Source: Streptomyces caeruleatus
Lineage (GTDB): Bacteria; Actinomycetota; Actinomycetes; Streptomycetales; Streptomycetaceae
Assembly (NCBI RefSeq): GCF_001514235.1
Contig: NZ_KQ948935.1
Location: 124,001-188,000 of the forward strand
DNA length: 64,000 nucleotides
Direction: 5' to 3'
The notes under the pieces: model-generated
The model's input: the letters and a program-made list of their open reading frames with translations, nothing else
The model's database searches: none
Told to the model about the DNA's origin: nothing
Shown here: positions 53,497 to 61,997 of the stretch, one piece after another
How positions within the stretch are numbered: position 1 is the stretch's first letter
Layout of the letters: the number at the start of each line of letters is the position of its first letter
Position numbers and translations under genes: made by a program

Positions 53497-53608
53497 AGCT
53501 TCGGGCGCCGTCGACAGCGGTCAGGAAGACGGGAACGGCAGCCTTCGGCGCATCCGCGACTGCGGATGCTGCGAGGAGGAAGGCGTGCCGGAACATGACG
53601 TCGATCAT
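53495..53608 (-). CDS. Possible 37-residue leader peptide upstream of tuf3
   Basis: ATG 53608 gives MIDVMFRHAFLLAASAVADA and ends ...AVDGARS; the stop (53495-53497) lies exactly at the edge of the hairpin. No Shine-Dalgarno is visible. It could be chance in GC-rich DNA, or a leader whose translation affects the hairpin. Confidence 0.25.
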   Translation of the reverse strand: MIDVMFRHAFLLAASAVADAPKAAVPVFLTAVDGARS

Positions 53609-53655
53609 CGTCGACGCTTTGTCCGGCGTCGAATGGTTTTTCGCGGTACGGGACT

Positions 53656-54381
53656 TCAGGCGACGCCGACGTTGCGCAGCGCTTCCCGCACGGACAGCGG
53701 CGCGAACCGTCCGCGTTCCCGCGCCAGGAAGTCCCGTACGGCGTCCGCGTCGGTCTTGGCGTACTCGCGCAGGGCCCAGCCGATGGCCTTGCGGATGAAG
53801 AAGTCGGGGTGCCCGGACTGGCGCAGGCAGTAGGCGAAGAGGCGCTGGGAGTCGGTGTGTTCCTTGTGACGCAGCTGGTGGAGCAGGGCGGTGCGGGCGA
53901 CCCAGAGGTCGTCGTCGACGATCCAGGCGTCCATGTCCGCCCTGAGATTCGGGTCGGCGGTGACGAGTCCGCCGACGACGTGGGCGGCGAGCAGGTCGAC
54001 GGTGTCCCACCAGGACACGGTGGTGATCAGCTGCCGGGTCACCGGGAGGAGGCCGGAGGAACAGCGCCCCACGTGCCGGCGCAGATAGTCGACGGCGAAG
54101 TAGTGGTACTCGCGCTCGGGCAGCTGCCAGCAGCGCAGGGCGACGGCTGCGCAGTCCGCCTCGTCGGGGCGTGGTGTGCCCTGGAGGACGGTGCGGGAGA
54201 GGGCGCGGCGCTCGGGTGTGGGGATGCCGAGGAAGGGGGCGACGTCCTTCATGTACGCCTGCGCGGCGGCGGCCCGTGCCGGGTCCGCGGCGGCGGCGTA
54301 CGTGGCGGTGAGCCGCTCCAGGACCGTGTCGGCCAGAACACTGCGCGGAACTTCTGATGTTCCCGCACCTGTGACGCTCAT
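53656..54381 (-). CDS. AlkD-type DNA alkylation repair protein
   Basis: 241 residues from ATG 54381 (in-frame ATGs at 54393 and 54408; GAGGAAG lies just before 54408). HEAT-like helical repeats of the AlkD family: YMKDVAPFLGIPTPERRALS, REYHYFAVDYLRRH, WWDTVDLLAAHVVG, HPDFFIRKAIGWALREYAKT. AlkD glycosylases remove bulky or cationic alkylated bases without flipping. It faces away from the TVP38 gene. Confidence 0.88.
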   Translation of the reverse strand: MSVTGAGTSEVPRSVLADTVLERLTATYAAAADPARAAAAQAYMKDVAPFLGIPTPERRALSRTVLQGTPRPDEADCAAVALRCWQLPEREYHYFAVDYLRRHVGRCSSGLLPVTRQLITTVSWWDTVDLLAAHVVGGLVTADPNLRADMDAWIVDDDLWVARTALLHQLRHKEHTDSQRLFAYCLRQSGHPDFFIRKAIGWALREYAKTDADAVRDFLARERGRFAPLSVREALRNVGVA

Positions 54382-54430
54382 GAGACGAACCATACGGCGA
54401 TCACACATCTTCCTCGGTTACTGTCGCCGA

Positions 54431-55213
54431 ATGCCCGACGATGCCACCACCCGCTCTGGGGGCACCGCCACGGCCCCGCCCCGGGCCGCCGCCACGGAGC
54501 TCGCCGTCCCCGTACCCGTCCGTGTTCCCGTGCCCGCGGGTTTCGCCGCGCGCTGCACGAGGACGCTGCTGTCGCCGTGGTCGCGGCTGTCCCTGCTCGT
54601 CATCCTGCTGGCGGCGGCCGCGTCGTCCGTGCTGCTCTTCGAGCCGCAGCGGCTCCTGGCGGACGGCTGGCCGCCCCAGGTCGAGGGCTCGGCCGCGGTG
54701 GTGCTGTTCGCGGTGGCGTACGGCCTGGTCACGGTGGCCTTCGTCCCGCGGCCGCTGCTGAACCTCGCGGCGGGCGCCCTCTTCGGCTCCGAGTGGGGCA
54801 TCGGCGCGGCCCTGGCGGGGACGGTGCTGGGTGCCGGGATCGCCTTCGCGCTGGGCCGGCTGCTGGGCCAGGAGGCGCTGCGTCCGCTGCTGCGCGGCCG
54901 ATGGCTGAAGGCGGCGGACGGCCAGTTCAGCAGGCACGGTTTCCGCTCGATGCTGGCGGTGCGGCTGTTCCCCGGTGTGCCGTTCTGGGCCGCGAACTAC
55001 GCCGCCGCCGTCTCCCGGATGGGCTACGTCCCGTTCCTGCTCGCGACGGCGCTCGGGTCGATCCCGAACACCGCCGCGTACGTCGTCGCCGGCGCCCGTG
55101 CCTCCGCGCCGACGTCGCCCGCCTTCCTGATCGCGCTGGCCTGCATCGCCGTACCGGCGCTGGCGGGCGTGGTCGTGGCGTGGCGCAAGCGGCACCATCT
55201 GCGCGGCCGCTGA
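54431..55213 (+). CDS. TVP38/TMEM64-family membrane protein
   Basis: 260 residues from ATG 54431. VTT-domain hydrophobic segments after a Pro/Ala-rich N-terminus, with the family motifs PRPLLNLAAGALFGSEWGIG, ALGRLLGQ and AVRLFPGVPFWAANYAAAVS. Related in fold to the DedA protein at 43.5 kb; such proteins act in lipid scrambling or envelope maintenance. Ends in a Lys/Arg/His-rich tail. Confidence 0.88.
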   Translation: MPDDATTRSGGTATAPPRAAATELAVPVPVRVPVPAGFAARCTRTLLSPWSRLSLLVILLAAAASSVLLFEPQRLLADGWPPQVEGSAAVVLFAVAYGLVTVAFVPRPLLNLAAGALFGSEWGIGAALAGTVLGAGIAFALGRLLGQEALRPLLRGRWLKAADGQFSRHGFRSMLAVRLFPGVPFWAANYAAAVSRMGYVPFLLATALGSIPNTAAYVVAGARASAPTSPAFLIALACIAVPALAGVVVAWRKRHHLRGR

Positions 55214-55277
55214 ACCGTTTCGCCGCCCGCTGCTTCCCCTCTGCTTCCCCTCTGCTCCCCCTCTGCTCCGCCTCCGG

Positions 55278-56447
55278 CTACACCGTCTCCAGGATCATCG
55301 CGTTGGCGAGGCCGCCCGCCTCGCACATCGTCTGCAGCGCGTAACGTGCGCCGCGCTCGCGCATCGCGTGCACCAGGGTCGTCGTCAGACGGGTGCCGCT
55401 GGCGCCGAGGGGGTGGCCGATCGCTATCGCGCCGCCGTGCACGTTGACCTTGGCGAGGTCGGCTCCGGTCTCCTGCCGCCAGGCCAGGACCACGCTGGAA
55501 AAGGCCTCGTTGACCTCGAAGAGGTCGATGTCGCCGAGGGAGAGGCCCGCCCGGCGCAGCACCTTCTCCGTCGCCGGGATCACACCGGTGAGCATGAGGA
55601 CCGGGTCGGAACCGGTGACGGCGAAGCTGTGCAGCCGGGCGAGGGGGCGCAGGCCGAGGCGGGCGGCGGTCTCGCTGGACGTGACGAGGACGGCGGAGGC
55701 GCCGTCGTTGACGGGGCTGGCGTTGCCCGCGGTGACGTTCCACTCGATCTGCGGGAAGCGTTCGGCGAAGGCCGGGTCGTGGTAGGCGGGCTTGAGTCCG
55801 GCCAGGATCTCGGTGGTGCTTCCCGGGCGTACGCACTCGTCGCGGGAGACGCCGTCCAGGGGCGCCACCTCGGCGTCGAACAGGCCCTGCTCCCAGGCCG
55901 CGGCCGCCTTCCGGTGCGAGGAGACGGCGAACTCGTCCATCTGCTCGCGCGTGATCGACCACTTGGCGGCGATGAGCTCGGCGCTGATCCCCTGCGGGAC
56001 GAGCCCCTCCGGGTAGCGCTCGGCGACACCGGGGCCGAAGGGGTCCTTGCCGGGCGGCACGTTCGACCACATCGGCACCCGGCTCATCGACTCGACGCCA
56101 CAGGCGACGACCAGGTCGTACGCGCCCGAGATGACGCCCTGGGCGGCGAAGTGCACAGCCTGCTGGGAGGAGCCGCACTGGCGGTCCACGGTGGTCGCCG
56201 GGACGGTCTCCGGGAAGCCCGCGGACAGGGCGGCGTAGCGGGTGGTGTTCATGGCCTGCTCGCCGACCTGGTCGACGGTGCCGCCGATGACGTCGTCGAT
56301 CAGCGCCGGGTCGACGCCGGAGCGTTCGACGAGGGTGCGCAGGGTGTGGGCGAGGAGCTCGACGGGGTGGACGTGTGCCAGGGAGCCGTTCGGCTTGCCC
56401 TTCCCGACGGGGGTGCGTACGGCTTCGACGATGACTGCGTCACGCAT
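55278..56447 (-). CDS. Acetyl-CoA C-acyltransferase (thiolase)
   Basis: 389 residues from ATG 56447 with GGAGG eight bases upstream. Active-site Cys91 in VDRQCGSSQQA, HPLGASGTR (catalytic His) and the second Cys in CEAGGLANAMILE. It cleaves or forms 3-ketoacyl-CoA in fatty acid breakdown. The divergent HxlR gene, with two operators in between, very likely controls it. Confidence 0.92.
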   Translation of the reverse strand: MRDAVIVEAVRTPVGKGKPNGSLAHVHPVELLAHTLRTLVERSGVDPALIDDVIGGTVDQVGEQAMNTTRYAALSAGFPETVPATTVDRQCGSSQQAVHFAAQGVISGAYDLVVACGVESMSRVPMWSNVPPGKDPFGPGVAERYPEGLVPQGISAELIAAKWSITREQMDEFAVSSHRKAAAAWEQGLFDAEVAPLDGVSRDECVRPGSTTEILAGLKPAYHDPAFAERFPQIEWNVTAGNASPVNDGASAVLVTSSETAARLGLRPLARLHSFAVTGSDPVLMLTGVIPATEKVLRRAGLSLGDIDLFEVNEAFSSVVLAWRQETGADLAKVNVHGGAIAIGHPLGASGTRLTTTLVHAMRERGARYALQTMCEAGGLANAMILETV

Positions 56448-56503
56448 GGTGCGGGCCTCCCGATCACCAGTGAGTAGGAAATCCGAACTCACCATAGCCC
56501 CGA

Positions 56504-56544
56504 GGGTTGGAAAATCAAACCCATCGGGTTGGAAAGTCGAACCC
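56504..56544. promoter_or_regulatory. Twin HxlR operators with divergent promoters
   Basis: Two 19-bp near-identical palindromic copies, GGGTTGGAAAATCAAACCC (56504-56522) and GGGTTGGAAAGTCGAACCC (56526-56544), start 22 bases apart, about two helical turns. Rightward promoter: TTGGAA (56529-56534), 16 bases, TAGACT (56551-56556). Leftward: TTGATT (56518-56513), 16 bases, TATGGT (56496-56491). Each operator covers one -35 box, so the regulator should repress both genes. Confidence 0.65.
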
Positions 56545-56563
56545 GCCCTCTAGACTGAGCGGC

Positions 56564-57034
56564 ATGGCCGCCACCAAAGACCCGCGCCCCTGTTCCATCG
56601 CCGACACCCTGGCGCTCGTCGGCGAGAAGTACTCCCTGCTCGTCCTGCGCGAGGTGTGCCTGGGCAACGGCCGCTTCGACCAGCTCGTGCGCAACATCGG
56701 CGCCCCGCGCGACATCCTGGCCACCCGGCTGCGCCGCCTCGTCGACGCGGGCGTCCTCACCAAGCGCGCCTACAGCGAGCGCCCGCAGCGGTTCGAGTAC
56801 CGGCCGACGCAGGCGGGGCTGGAGCTGGAGCCGGTCCTGATGACCCTCATGGCGTGGGGCGACCGCCATCTGCGCACGGACGACGACCGCCCCATGGTGA
56901 TCGAGCACATCTGCGGCAACGAACTGGTCCCGGTCGTCACCTGCCGGGCCTGCGGCGACCCGGTGCGCCACGAGGACCTGTCGGCCCACCCCCAGGCGCC
57001 CGGATGGACGGTGACGGGGCCGTCGGCCGCCTGA
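56564..57034 (+). CDS. HxlR-family transcriptional regulator with C-terminal zinc ribbon
   Basis: 156 residues from ATG 56564. HxlR winged helix-turn-helix (CSIADTLALVGEKYSLLVLR, GRFDQLVRNIGAPRDILATR, YSERPQRFEYRPTQAG). The C-terminus adds CRACGDPVRHEDLSAH, a small zinc-ribbon-like tail. It diverges from the thiolase gene; N-terminal Cys10 could be a redox switch, as in related regulators (inference). Confidence 0.9.
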   Translation: MAATKDPRPCSIADTLALVGEKYSLLVLREVCLGNGRFDQLVRNIGAPRDILATRLRRLVDAGVLTKRAYSERPQRFEYRPTQAGLELEPVLMTLMAWGDRHLRTDDDRPMVIEHICGNELVPVVTCRACGDPVRHEDLSAHPQAPGWTVTGPSAA

Positions 57035-57062
57035 GATCCGCCGTCCCGTCGGTCGGCCGCGA

Positions 57063-57992
57063 TCAGCGCCAGGGATGCGCGTCCAGGTACTTGACGATCT
57101 CTTCCCTCTCCCACGCCCCGTCGGCCACGACGACCCGGTAGCGGCGGGTCAGGGTGTCACCGGGCGCCAGTTCCAGCTCGTCGTGGAAGGCCCAGGACGG
57201 GGCGACGCCCGCGAAGGGCTCGTTGCGTACGAACCAGTGGGCGGGGTGGGCGCCGTCGTCACCGGCGTGGTCGTTCTCGGGGGCGTGCGCGAAGACGAGG
57301 GTCGCGTGGCCGTCGGTGCCGTCGTGCTCACCGGAGTAGGCCAGCCAGGGCGCCCGTTCGCCCATCAGGCCGGGGCCCTCGGCGTCCGGGGCGATGATCC
57401 GGCCGCCCTGGAAGGCACGCGGGCCGCGCCAGAACAGGCCCGTGTACCCGGCCATGCCGCGCCCCGCGGTGGTGGGGCTGCCGAACCGCAGCGGCTCGGC
57501 GCGCCGGTTCGTCACGGCGCTCGTCCAGGTCAGCACCCATGAGCCGGACTCCGGCTCGACGTCGTGCACCTCGACCCTGCGCCGCTCCTCCGCCCACAGC
57601 TCCCCGTCGTGCGGATGCCAGGTCAGCCGCTCGGCGATGACGACCCGGTCACCGTCCGAGGAGACCTCGTCGAACGCGACGTGCCGCATCGAGCCGACGC
57701 GCTCGGGGAGCTCCAGATACCCCTGCCCGTGGACGTAGCTGTTGCCGCCCCACAGGTTGGCCCCGGACAGGTGCGAGGCCGTCAGCGACAGGCCCTTGTG
57801 CCAGCGGTGGTCGTTCGGCCGGTAGTCGGTGACGACGTCACCGGCGAGGGTGCGCAGCGGGTGGACGTACGGCTTCGGGGCCTCCCAGGCGGCCTCCGGC
57901 CGGTACACGTAGGCGAGGAGCTCCACGCCGGTGGCCGACTCGGTCACCGTGACGCGGTCGCCGTGCGCGTGGACGATACGCAGCCCGGTCAT
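57063..57992 (-). CDS. PmoA-like (DUF6807) protein
   Basis: 309 residues. The signatures DYRPNDHRWHKGLSLTASHL, TNRRAEPLRFGSPTT and GYTGLFWRGPRAF match the PmoA-like family (named after a methane monooxygenase subunit but not that enzyme), usually found with sugar-degradation genes. ATG 57992 overlaps the stop of the upstream oxidoreductase gene (ATGA), so both act in one pathway. Confidence 0.85.
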   Translation of the reverse strand: MTGLRIVHAHGDRVTVTESATGVELLAYVYRPEAAWEAPKPYVHPLRTLAGDVVTDYRPNDHRWHKGLSLTASHLSGANLWGGNSYVHGQGYLELPERVGSMRHVAFDEVSSDGDRVVIAERLTWHPHDGELWAEERRRVEVHDVEPESGSWVLTWTSAVTNRRAEPLRFGSPTTAGRGMAGYTGLFWRGPRAFQGGRIIAPDAEGPGLMGERAPWLAYSGEHDGTDGHATLVFAHAPENDHAGDDGAHPAHWFVRNEPFAGVAPSWAFHDELELAPGDTLTRRYRVVVADGAWEREEIVKYLDAHPWR

Positions 57993-59179
57993 ACGACGGC
58001 TTCCTCGCCGGACGCCGCCCGCTCGGCCATGACCGGCGCCCAGCCGGGCGCGCCCCCGTGCATCGCCGCGTAGAAGGGATCACCGGGGCCGATCTCCCCC
58101 GCCCGAACCGTCGCGTCCGTGAACGCCGACTTGTACAGCGCGGCGATCAGCTCCAGGCTCGTACGCCCGTCCGCGCCGCTGCTGCGCGGCCGCTCCCCCG
58201 CGCGCATGCTCGCCACCAGCTCCCGCAGCTGCTCCAGATGCGAGCTCGGCAGGTCCGCGCCGAAGTCCTGCCAGGCCTTTGCCTCGGTGTCCGGCACGTC
58301 CCGGGCCGGCGTGATGCGCCAGTCGTCGTTGCGGTGCCCGTACAGATGGGTCAGTTCCACGGTGGCGCGCTCGCAGTCGATCCGGATGCGGCTGACCTCG
58401 TCGGGGCTCAGCACGCTGTTCACGACGGTCGCCATCGCGCCGTTCGCGAAGCGGACGAGGGCCGTCGACACGTCCTCGGTCTCGACGTCGTGCACCAGCC
58501 GGCCGGCCATGGCACGCACCTCGCTCCACGGTCCGAGCAGGTCGAGCAGCAGATCCATCTGGTGGATCCCGTGCCCCATCGCGGGGCCGCCGCCCTCGGT
58601 CGCCCAGCGGCCGCGCCAGGGCACGGCGTAGTAGGCGGTGTCCCGATACCAGGTGGTCTGGCAGTGCGCGACGAGCGGGCGGCCCATGGCCCGCTCGGCG
58701 AGCAGGCGTCGTACGTGCCGGGTGCCCGAGCCGAAGCGGTGCTGGAAGACGATCGAGGCGTACGGACCGCCGTCCTTGCCCTCCTGCGCCTCGACCGCGT
58801 CGAAGTCCGCGAGGCTCGGCACCGGCGGCTTCTCGCACCACACCCAGGCGCCGGCCCGCAGCGCGGCGACGGTCTGGTCGCGGTGCAGCGTCGGCGGGGT
58901 GCAGATGACGACCAGGTCGGGCCGCTGCTCCCGGAGTATCCGGTCCAGGTCGGTGTAGGGGTGGGGTGGCTCGGCTCCGGCGGTGGCCGGGGCCGCCTCC
59001 GCGCAGAAGGACTCGGCCGACGCCGCGTCGACGTCGACGGCGGCGACGAGTTCCGTCTCGCCCTCCTCGGCGAGCCGGGCGAGCGCGGGCAGGTGGGAGT
59101 CGCGTGCGATGGCGCCGGTACCGATCACGGCGACCCTGATGCGGCGGCCGGTGAGCGGGGCGATCTCGGATGCGGCCAT
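57989..59179 (-). CDS. Gfo/Idh/MocA-family oxidoreductase
   Basis: 396 residues from ATG 59179 with GGAGGAG ten bases upstream. Rossmann site VAVIGTGAIARDSHLPAL, the family EKP motif in VWCEKPPVPSLADF, and the C-terminal HLYGHRNDDWR region. NAD(P)-dependent oxidation or reduction of sugars or cyclitols. Forms an operon with the PmoA-like gene, downstream of a LacI-type operator. Confidence 0.9.
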   Translation of the reverse strand: MAASEIAPLTGRRIRVAVIGTGAIARDSHLPALARLAEEGETELVAAVDVDAASAESFCAEAAPATAGAEPPHPYTDLDRILREQRPDLVVICTPPTLHRDQTVAALRAGAWVWCEKPPVPSLADFDAVEAQEGKDGGPYASIVFQHRFGSGTRHVRRLLAERAMGRPLVAHCQTTWYRDTAYYAVPWRGRWATEGGGPAMGHGIHQMDLLLDLLGPWSEVRAMAGRLVHDVETEDVSTALVRFANGAMATVVNSVLSPDEVSRIRIDCERATVELTHLYGHRNDDWRITPARDVPDTEAKAWQDFGADLPSSHLEQLRELVASMRAGERPRSSGADGRTSLELIAALYKSAFTDATVRAGEIGPGDPFYAAMHGGAPGWAPVMAERAASGEEAVV

Positions 59180-59231
59180 GAACGTGAGACTCCTCCGGAG
59201 CGCCAACGACGAGTTCCTGTGCGACGCGATA

Positions 59232-59243
59232 GCAAGCGCTTTC
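59232..59243 (+). promoter_or_regulatory. LacI-family operator upstream of the sugar operon
   Basis: GCAAGCGCTTTC has an AAGCGCTT palindromic core (59234-59241), the standard LacI/GalR-type operator centre. It lies 53-64 bases upstream of the oxidoreductase start, so a LacI regulator encoded elsewhere probably represses this operon unless the sugar is present. Confidence 0.6.
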
Positions 59244-59451
59244 GGTCCGCAGCAACGTAAGCGGCGGCCCCACCGCAGGTCAACACCGGTCCGACCGGCG
59301 GCGGCGATCGGCTGCCGAGCCCCCTGTGCCGGAGCCGTCATCGGAGGGCGCTACGCTGCCCCTCGACACTCGCGATCACTGATCACTGCGCCGCCGACGC
59401 GGTGTCCTCCACCACCCCTTGCCACGATCAGCACTTGGACTCCGTAACTTC

Positions 59452-60327
59452 ATGTCTTGGTTTGAATCCCTCATCCTCGGACTCGTCCAGGGGCTGACCG
59501 AGTTCCTCCCCGTGTCCTCCAGCGCGCATCTGCGGCTGACGGCGGCGTTCTCGGGCTGGGAGGACCCTGGCGCGGCCTTCACGGCGATCACGCAGATCGG
59601 CACGGAGACCGCCGTGCTGATCTACTTCCGCAAGGACATCGGGCGGATCATCACGGCGTGGCTGAAGTCGCTGACGAACAAGGAGATGCGGCGCGACCAC
59701 GACGCCCAGATGGGCTGGCTGGTGATCGTCGGCTCGATCCCGATCGGTGTGCTCGGCCTGACGCTGAAGGACCAGATCGAGGGTCCGTTCCGCGATCTGC
59801 GCATCACGGCGACCATGCTGATCGTCGTCGGCGTCATCATCGGCATCGCCGACCGGATGGCGGCCCGCGACGAGTCGGGCGGTCGCCACCGCGCGCCCAA
59901 GCAGCGCAAGGGACTCGAAGACCTGAACGTGAAGGACGGCCTGATCTTCGGTCTGTGCCAGTCCGCCGCCCTCATCCCCGGCGTCTCCCGCTCCGGCGCG
60001 ACCATCAGCGGCGGCCTGTTCATGGGCTACAACCGCGAGGCCGCGGCCCGCTACTCCTTCCTCCTCGCGATCCCGGCCGTCCTGGCCTCCGGGCTCTTCG
60101 AGCTCAAGGACGCGATGGAGAGCGACCATGTCTCCTGGGGGCCGACGATCTTCGCGACGGTGATCGCCTTCGCGTCCGGCTACGCGGTCATCGCATGGTT
60201 CATGAAGTACATCAGCACGAAGTCCTTCATGCCGTTCGTGTACTACCGGGTGGTGCTCGGTGTGGCGGTGGTTGTGCTGGTCAGCATGGGTGCGCTGAGC
60301 CCGCACGCGGGCGAATCCGGCGGCTGA
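59452..60327 (+). CDS. uppP: Undecaprenyl-diphosphatase
   Basis: 291 residues from ATG 59452. BacA/UppP family with EFLPVSSSAHLRLTAAF near residue 17, PGVSRSGATISGGLFMG, and eight or so membrane segments. It dephosphorylates undecaprenyl diphosphate to recycle the lipid carrier for wall polymers and confers bacitracin tolerance. It ends just before the degraded mobile region. Confidence 0.93.
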   Translation: MSWFESLILGLVQGLTEFLPVSSSAHLRLTAAFSGWEDPGAAFTAITQIGTETAVLIYFRKDIGRIITAWLKSLTNKEMRRDHDAQMGWLVIVGSIPIGVLGLTLKDQIEGPFRDLRITATMLIVVGVIIGIADRMAARDESGGRHRAPKQRKGLEDLNVKDGLIFGLCQSAALIPGVSRSGATISGGLFMGYNREAAARYSFLLAIPAVLASGLFELKDAMESDHVSWGPTIFATVIAFASGYAVIAWFMKYISTKSFMPFVYYRVVLGVAVVVLVSMGALSPHAGESGG

Positions 60328-60395
60328 ACCAGGGCCACACAGGTAGCGCTATCTAGCATTTCCTAGCGCCTGATTGCAGCACCACGCCATGATCA

Positions 60396-60425
60396 TCTCC
60401 CACTTGTCTCCCACTCATCTCCCAC
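60396..60425 (+). repeat. Three 11-bp-spaced direct repeats near uppP
   Basis: TCTCCCAC occurs at 60396-60403, 60407-60414 and 60418-60425, exactly one helical turn apart. Such phased repeats are typical of integrase arm-binding or other multimeric sites. They lie at the left edge of the degraded element, so an attachment-site relic is possible. Confidence 0.55.
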
Positions 60426-60481
60426 CGGGGAGGCCGGACACACCCCACTAGGACGTGTGCGCCCGCAAAGTAGGGGATGAC

Positions 60482-60517
60482 GCGGAAGGGTCCGCACGGA
60501 CGTGCGGGCCCTTCCGC
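60482..60517 (+). terminator. 16-bp hairpin downstream of uppP
   Basis: GCGGAAGGGTCCGCAC (60482-60497) pairs with GTGCGGGCCCTTCCGC (60502-60517), one G-U pair, 4-base loop. About 155 bases after uppP, it may end that transcript or mark the left edge of the element. Confidence 0.55.
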
Positions 60518-61366
60518 ACAGAGGGTAGAGCGGGTCAGCTGAGGTTCATGTCCGGCCAAGGCCGCGACCCTCGCCACGCGGAAACGCAGCCGCTCATCCA
60601 CCGTGTCCCAGGCAGCACCCGGTGAGGTCGTCCAGTGCCGCGGCCGTGAGGATAAGCCAGCCGAGGCGCGCTTCCATGTCATCCCACGCGTGCGTCGCCT
60701 CGACTGCCTCACCATGCGGACCCGTGCCCTGTACACCGCTATGGCGACTTCCCCCATGTCCTCGTGGATCGCGAGGAACTGGAGGAGCCGGATGTCCCCA
60801 GCCGCCGGTGATCCCATCCGGCGCGCGGCCCTGGAGCTGGTGCTCCACACCGCCGCGCCGTGAAGGGCCTCCGCGGCCTCGCCCAGCTCCTGACTGATCT
60901 TGGGCAAGCGCACCGGCTCCGCCGCACGCCGCCCATCCTCGGCAGGCCCCTCCACCAGGCCGGTTCACGGACGCTCCTCGCCTGCTGTTCGGCCCATGAG
61001 ATCTGCACCGTCCCGCGCCACCGCGCACAACGCCGTGGGCCGAACCACACCCGATGGTGGCCCGCGGGCCGGCACACCGGGATCTGACTGGACGACGAGG
61101 ACATCGTCTGCGCTGAGGCCTGGCCGATCCTGCACGACTCGCGGTGTACAGGGTCGCCCACAACGCCATCAATACTGCGAGGCGATCTTTGAAGCTGATC
61201 GCACAGCTCGCGGCGAGTCAGATATGGTGCCGAAAACGCAGCGGCGTCTCGCCATGGACATCTTCGAGTTCCGGTGGTGTCCCTTAGGAGACATTTTGCT
61301 GCCACTGGCCGGACGCGACAACGCCGCTGATCGCCGAAGCCCCCAGCAAGACACCGATGAGATGCG
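60518..61366. other. Degraded region without an intact gene
   Basis: About 850 bases. Only broken frames were seen. On the minus strand two frames join into a plausible remnant (IRLLQFLAIHEDMGEVAIAV, then VEATHAWDDMEARLGWLILTA), with a frame change near 60690. Nothing recognisable lies between about 60960 and 61366. Confidence 0.5.
60594..60955 (-). pseudogene. Small helical protein remnant
   Basis: Minus-strand remnant with residues EVAIAVYRARVRM in one frame and AWDDMEARLGWLILTAAALDD in the next, ending at TGA 60594-60596. The start is not certain. It looks like an accessory-element protein of unknown family. Confidence 0.35.
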
Positions 61367-61399
61367 TCAATGCACCAGCCGGGACACGCATCGGCCTCC

Positions 61400-61672
61400 A
61401 CCAAGACCCTTGACGGCCTCACACGAGTACGCCCAGTCTCCGACGCGGAACAGCGGCGCGGGAGCGGTCAGCCGGTTCGCCACCAGTACCTCGATGCCCT
61501 GGCCGTGCGTCAGGTCCGCCCGCGAATCCGGTGGCCGCAGCCCGTCGACGATCCCCACGAGGTCCAGCCGACGCAGAAACTCGGCAGCGACAGGCAGAGC
61601 GCCCAGGCACTTGGTCACCACGGACTCAACCACGACCTCCACGCGAGGGCGTTCCGTCCGCCCGGACGACAC
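61400..61672 (-). mobile_element. IS1634-type transposase fragment
   Basis: The N-terminal ~90 residues of an IS1634/DUF4277-type transposase: VTKCLGALPVAAEFLRRLDL, VGIVDGLRPPDSRADLTHGQ, EVLVANRLTAPAPLFRVGDW. The catalytic DDE core is missing after about 61400. It is a dead fragment, evidence of past insertion. Confidence 0.65.
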
Positions 61673-61997
61673 TCCGGACCGCCTACGAGACGGTCCTCAA
61701 ACCAAGCGGTTGGCTGCGGCGACTGCGGGTCGGGCAAGGGCGGCAGAGCTCGACCTGATACCTCGGCGACGGCAGCCAACCCCAAAGCCCCTGCTCCCGC
61801 TCTCCCGACTCAGGGCGGCGCCAACCTGGAAGACCGACAGCGACCTCCGGGCTTCCTGCCCCTCAGGAGCGAACAGGCCGTTCTCAGACCTCCCAGGGAT
61901 CTTGCTGGTCGAGCGCAGCCAGCACGCGAGTCGGATCGTCGATCAGATCGAACAGGCCGCTGGTCCGTCGCGCCCACCGCTCTGGATCCTCTCCCCG

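Noticed and set aside
51420..53798. Plus-strand ORF of 792 residues over the spermidine-synthase-like gene and tuf3
   Set aside because: Spans two real genes and an intergenic region; shadow composition.
60328..61366. tRNA gene as integration target of the element
   Set aside because: No cloverleaf-forming sequence was found in this region.
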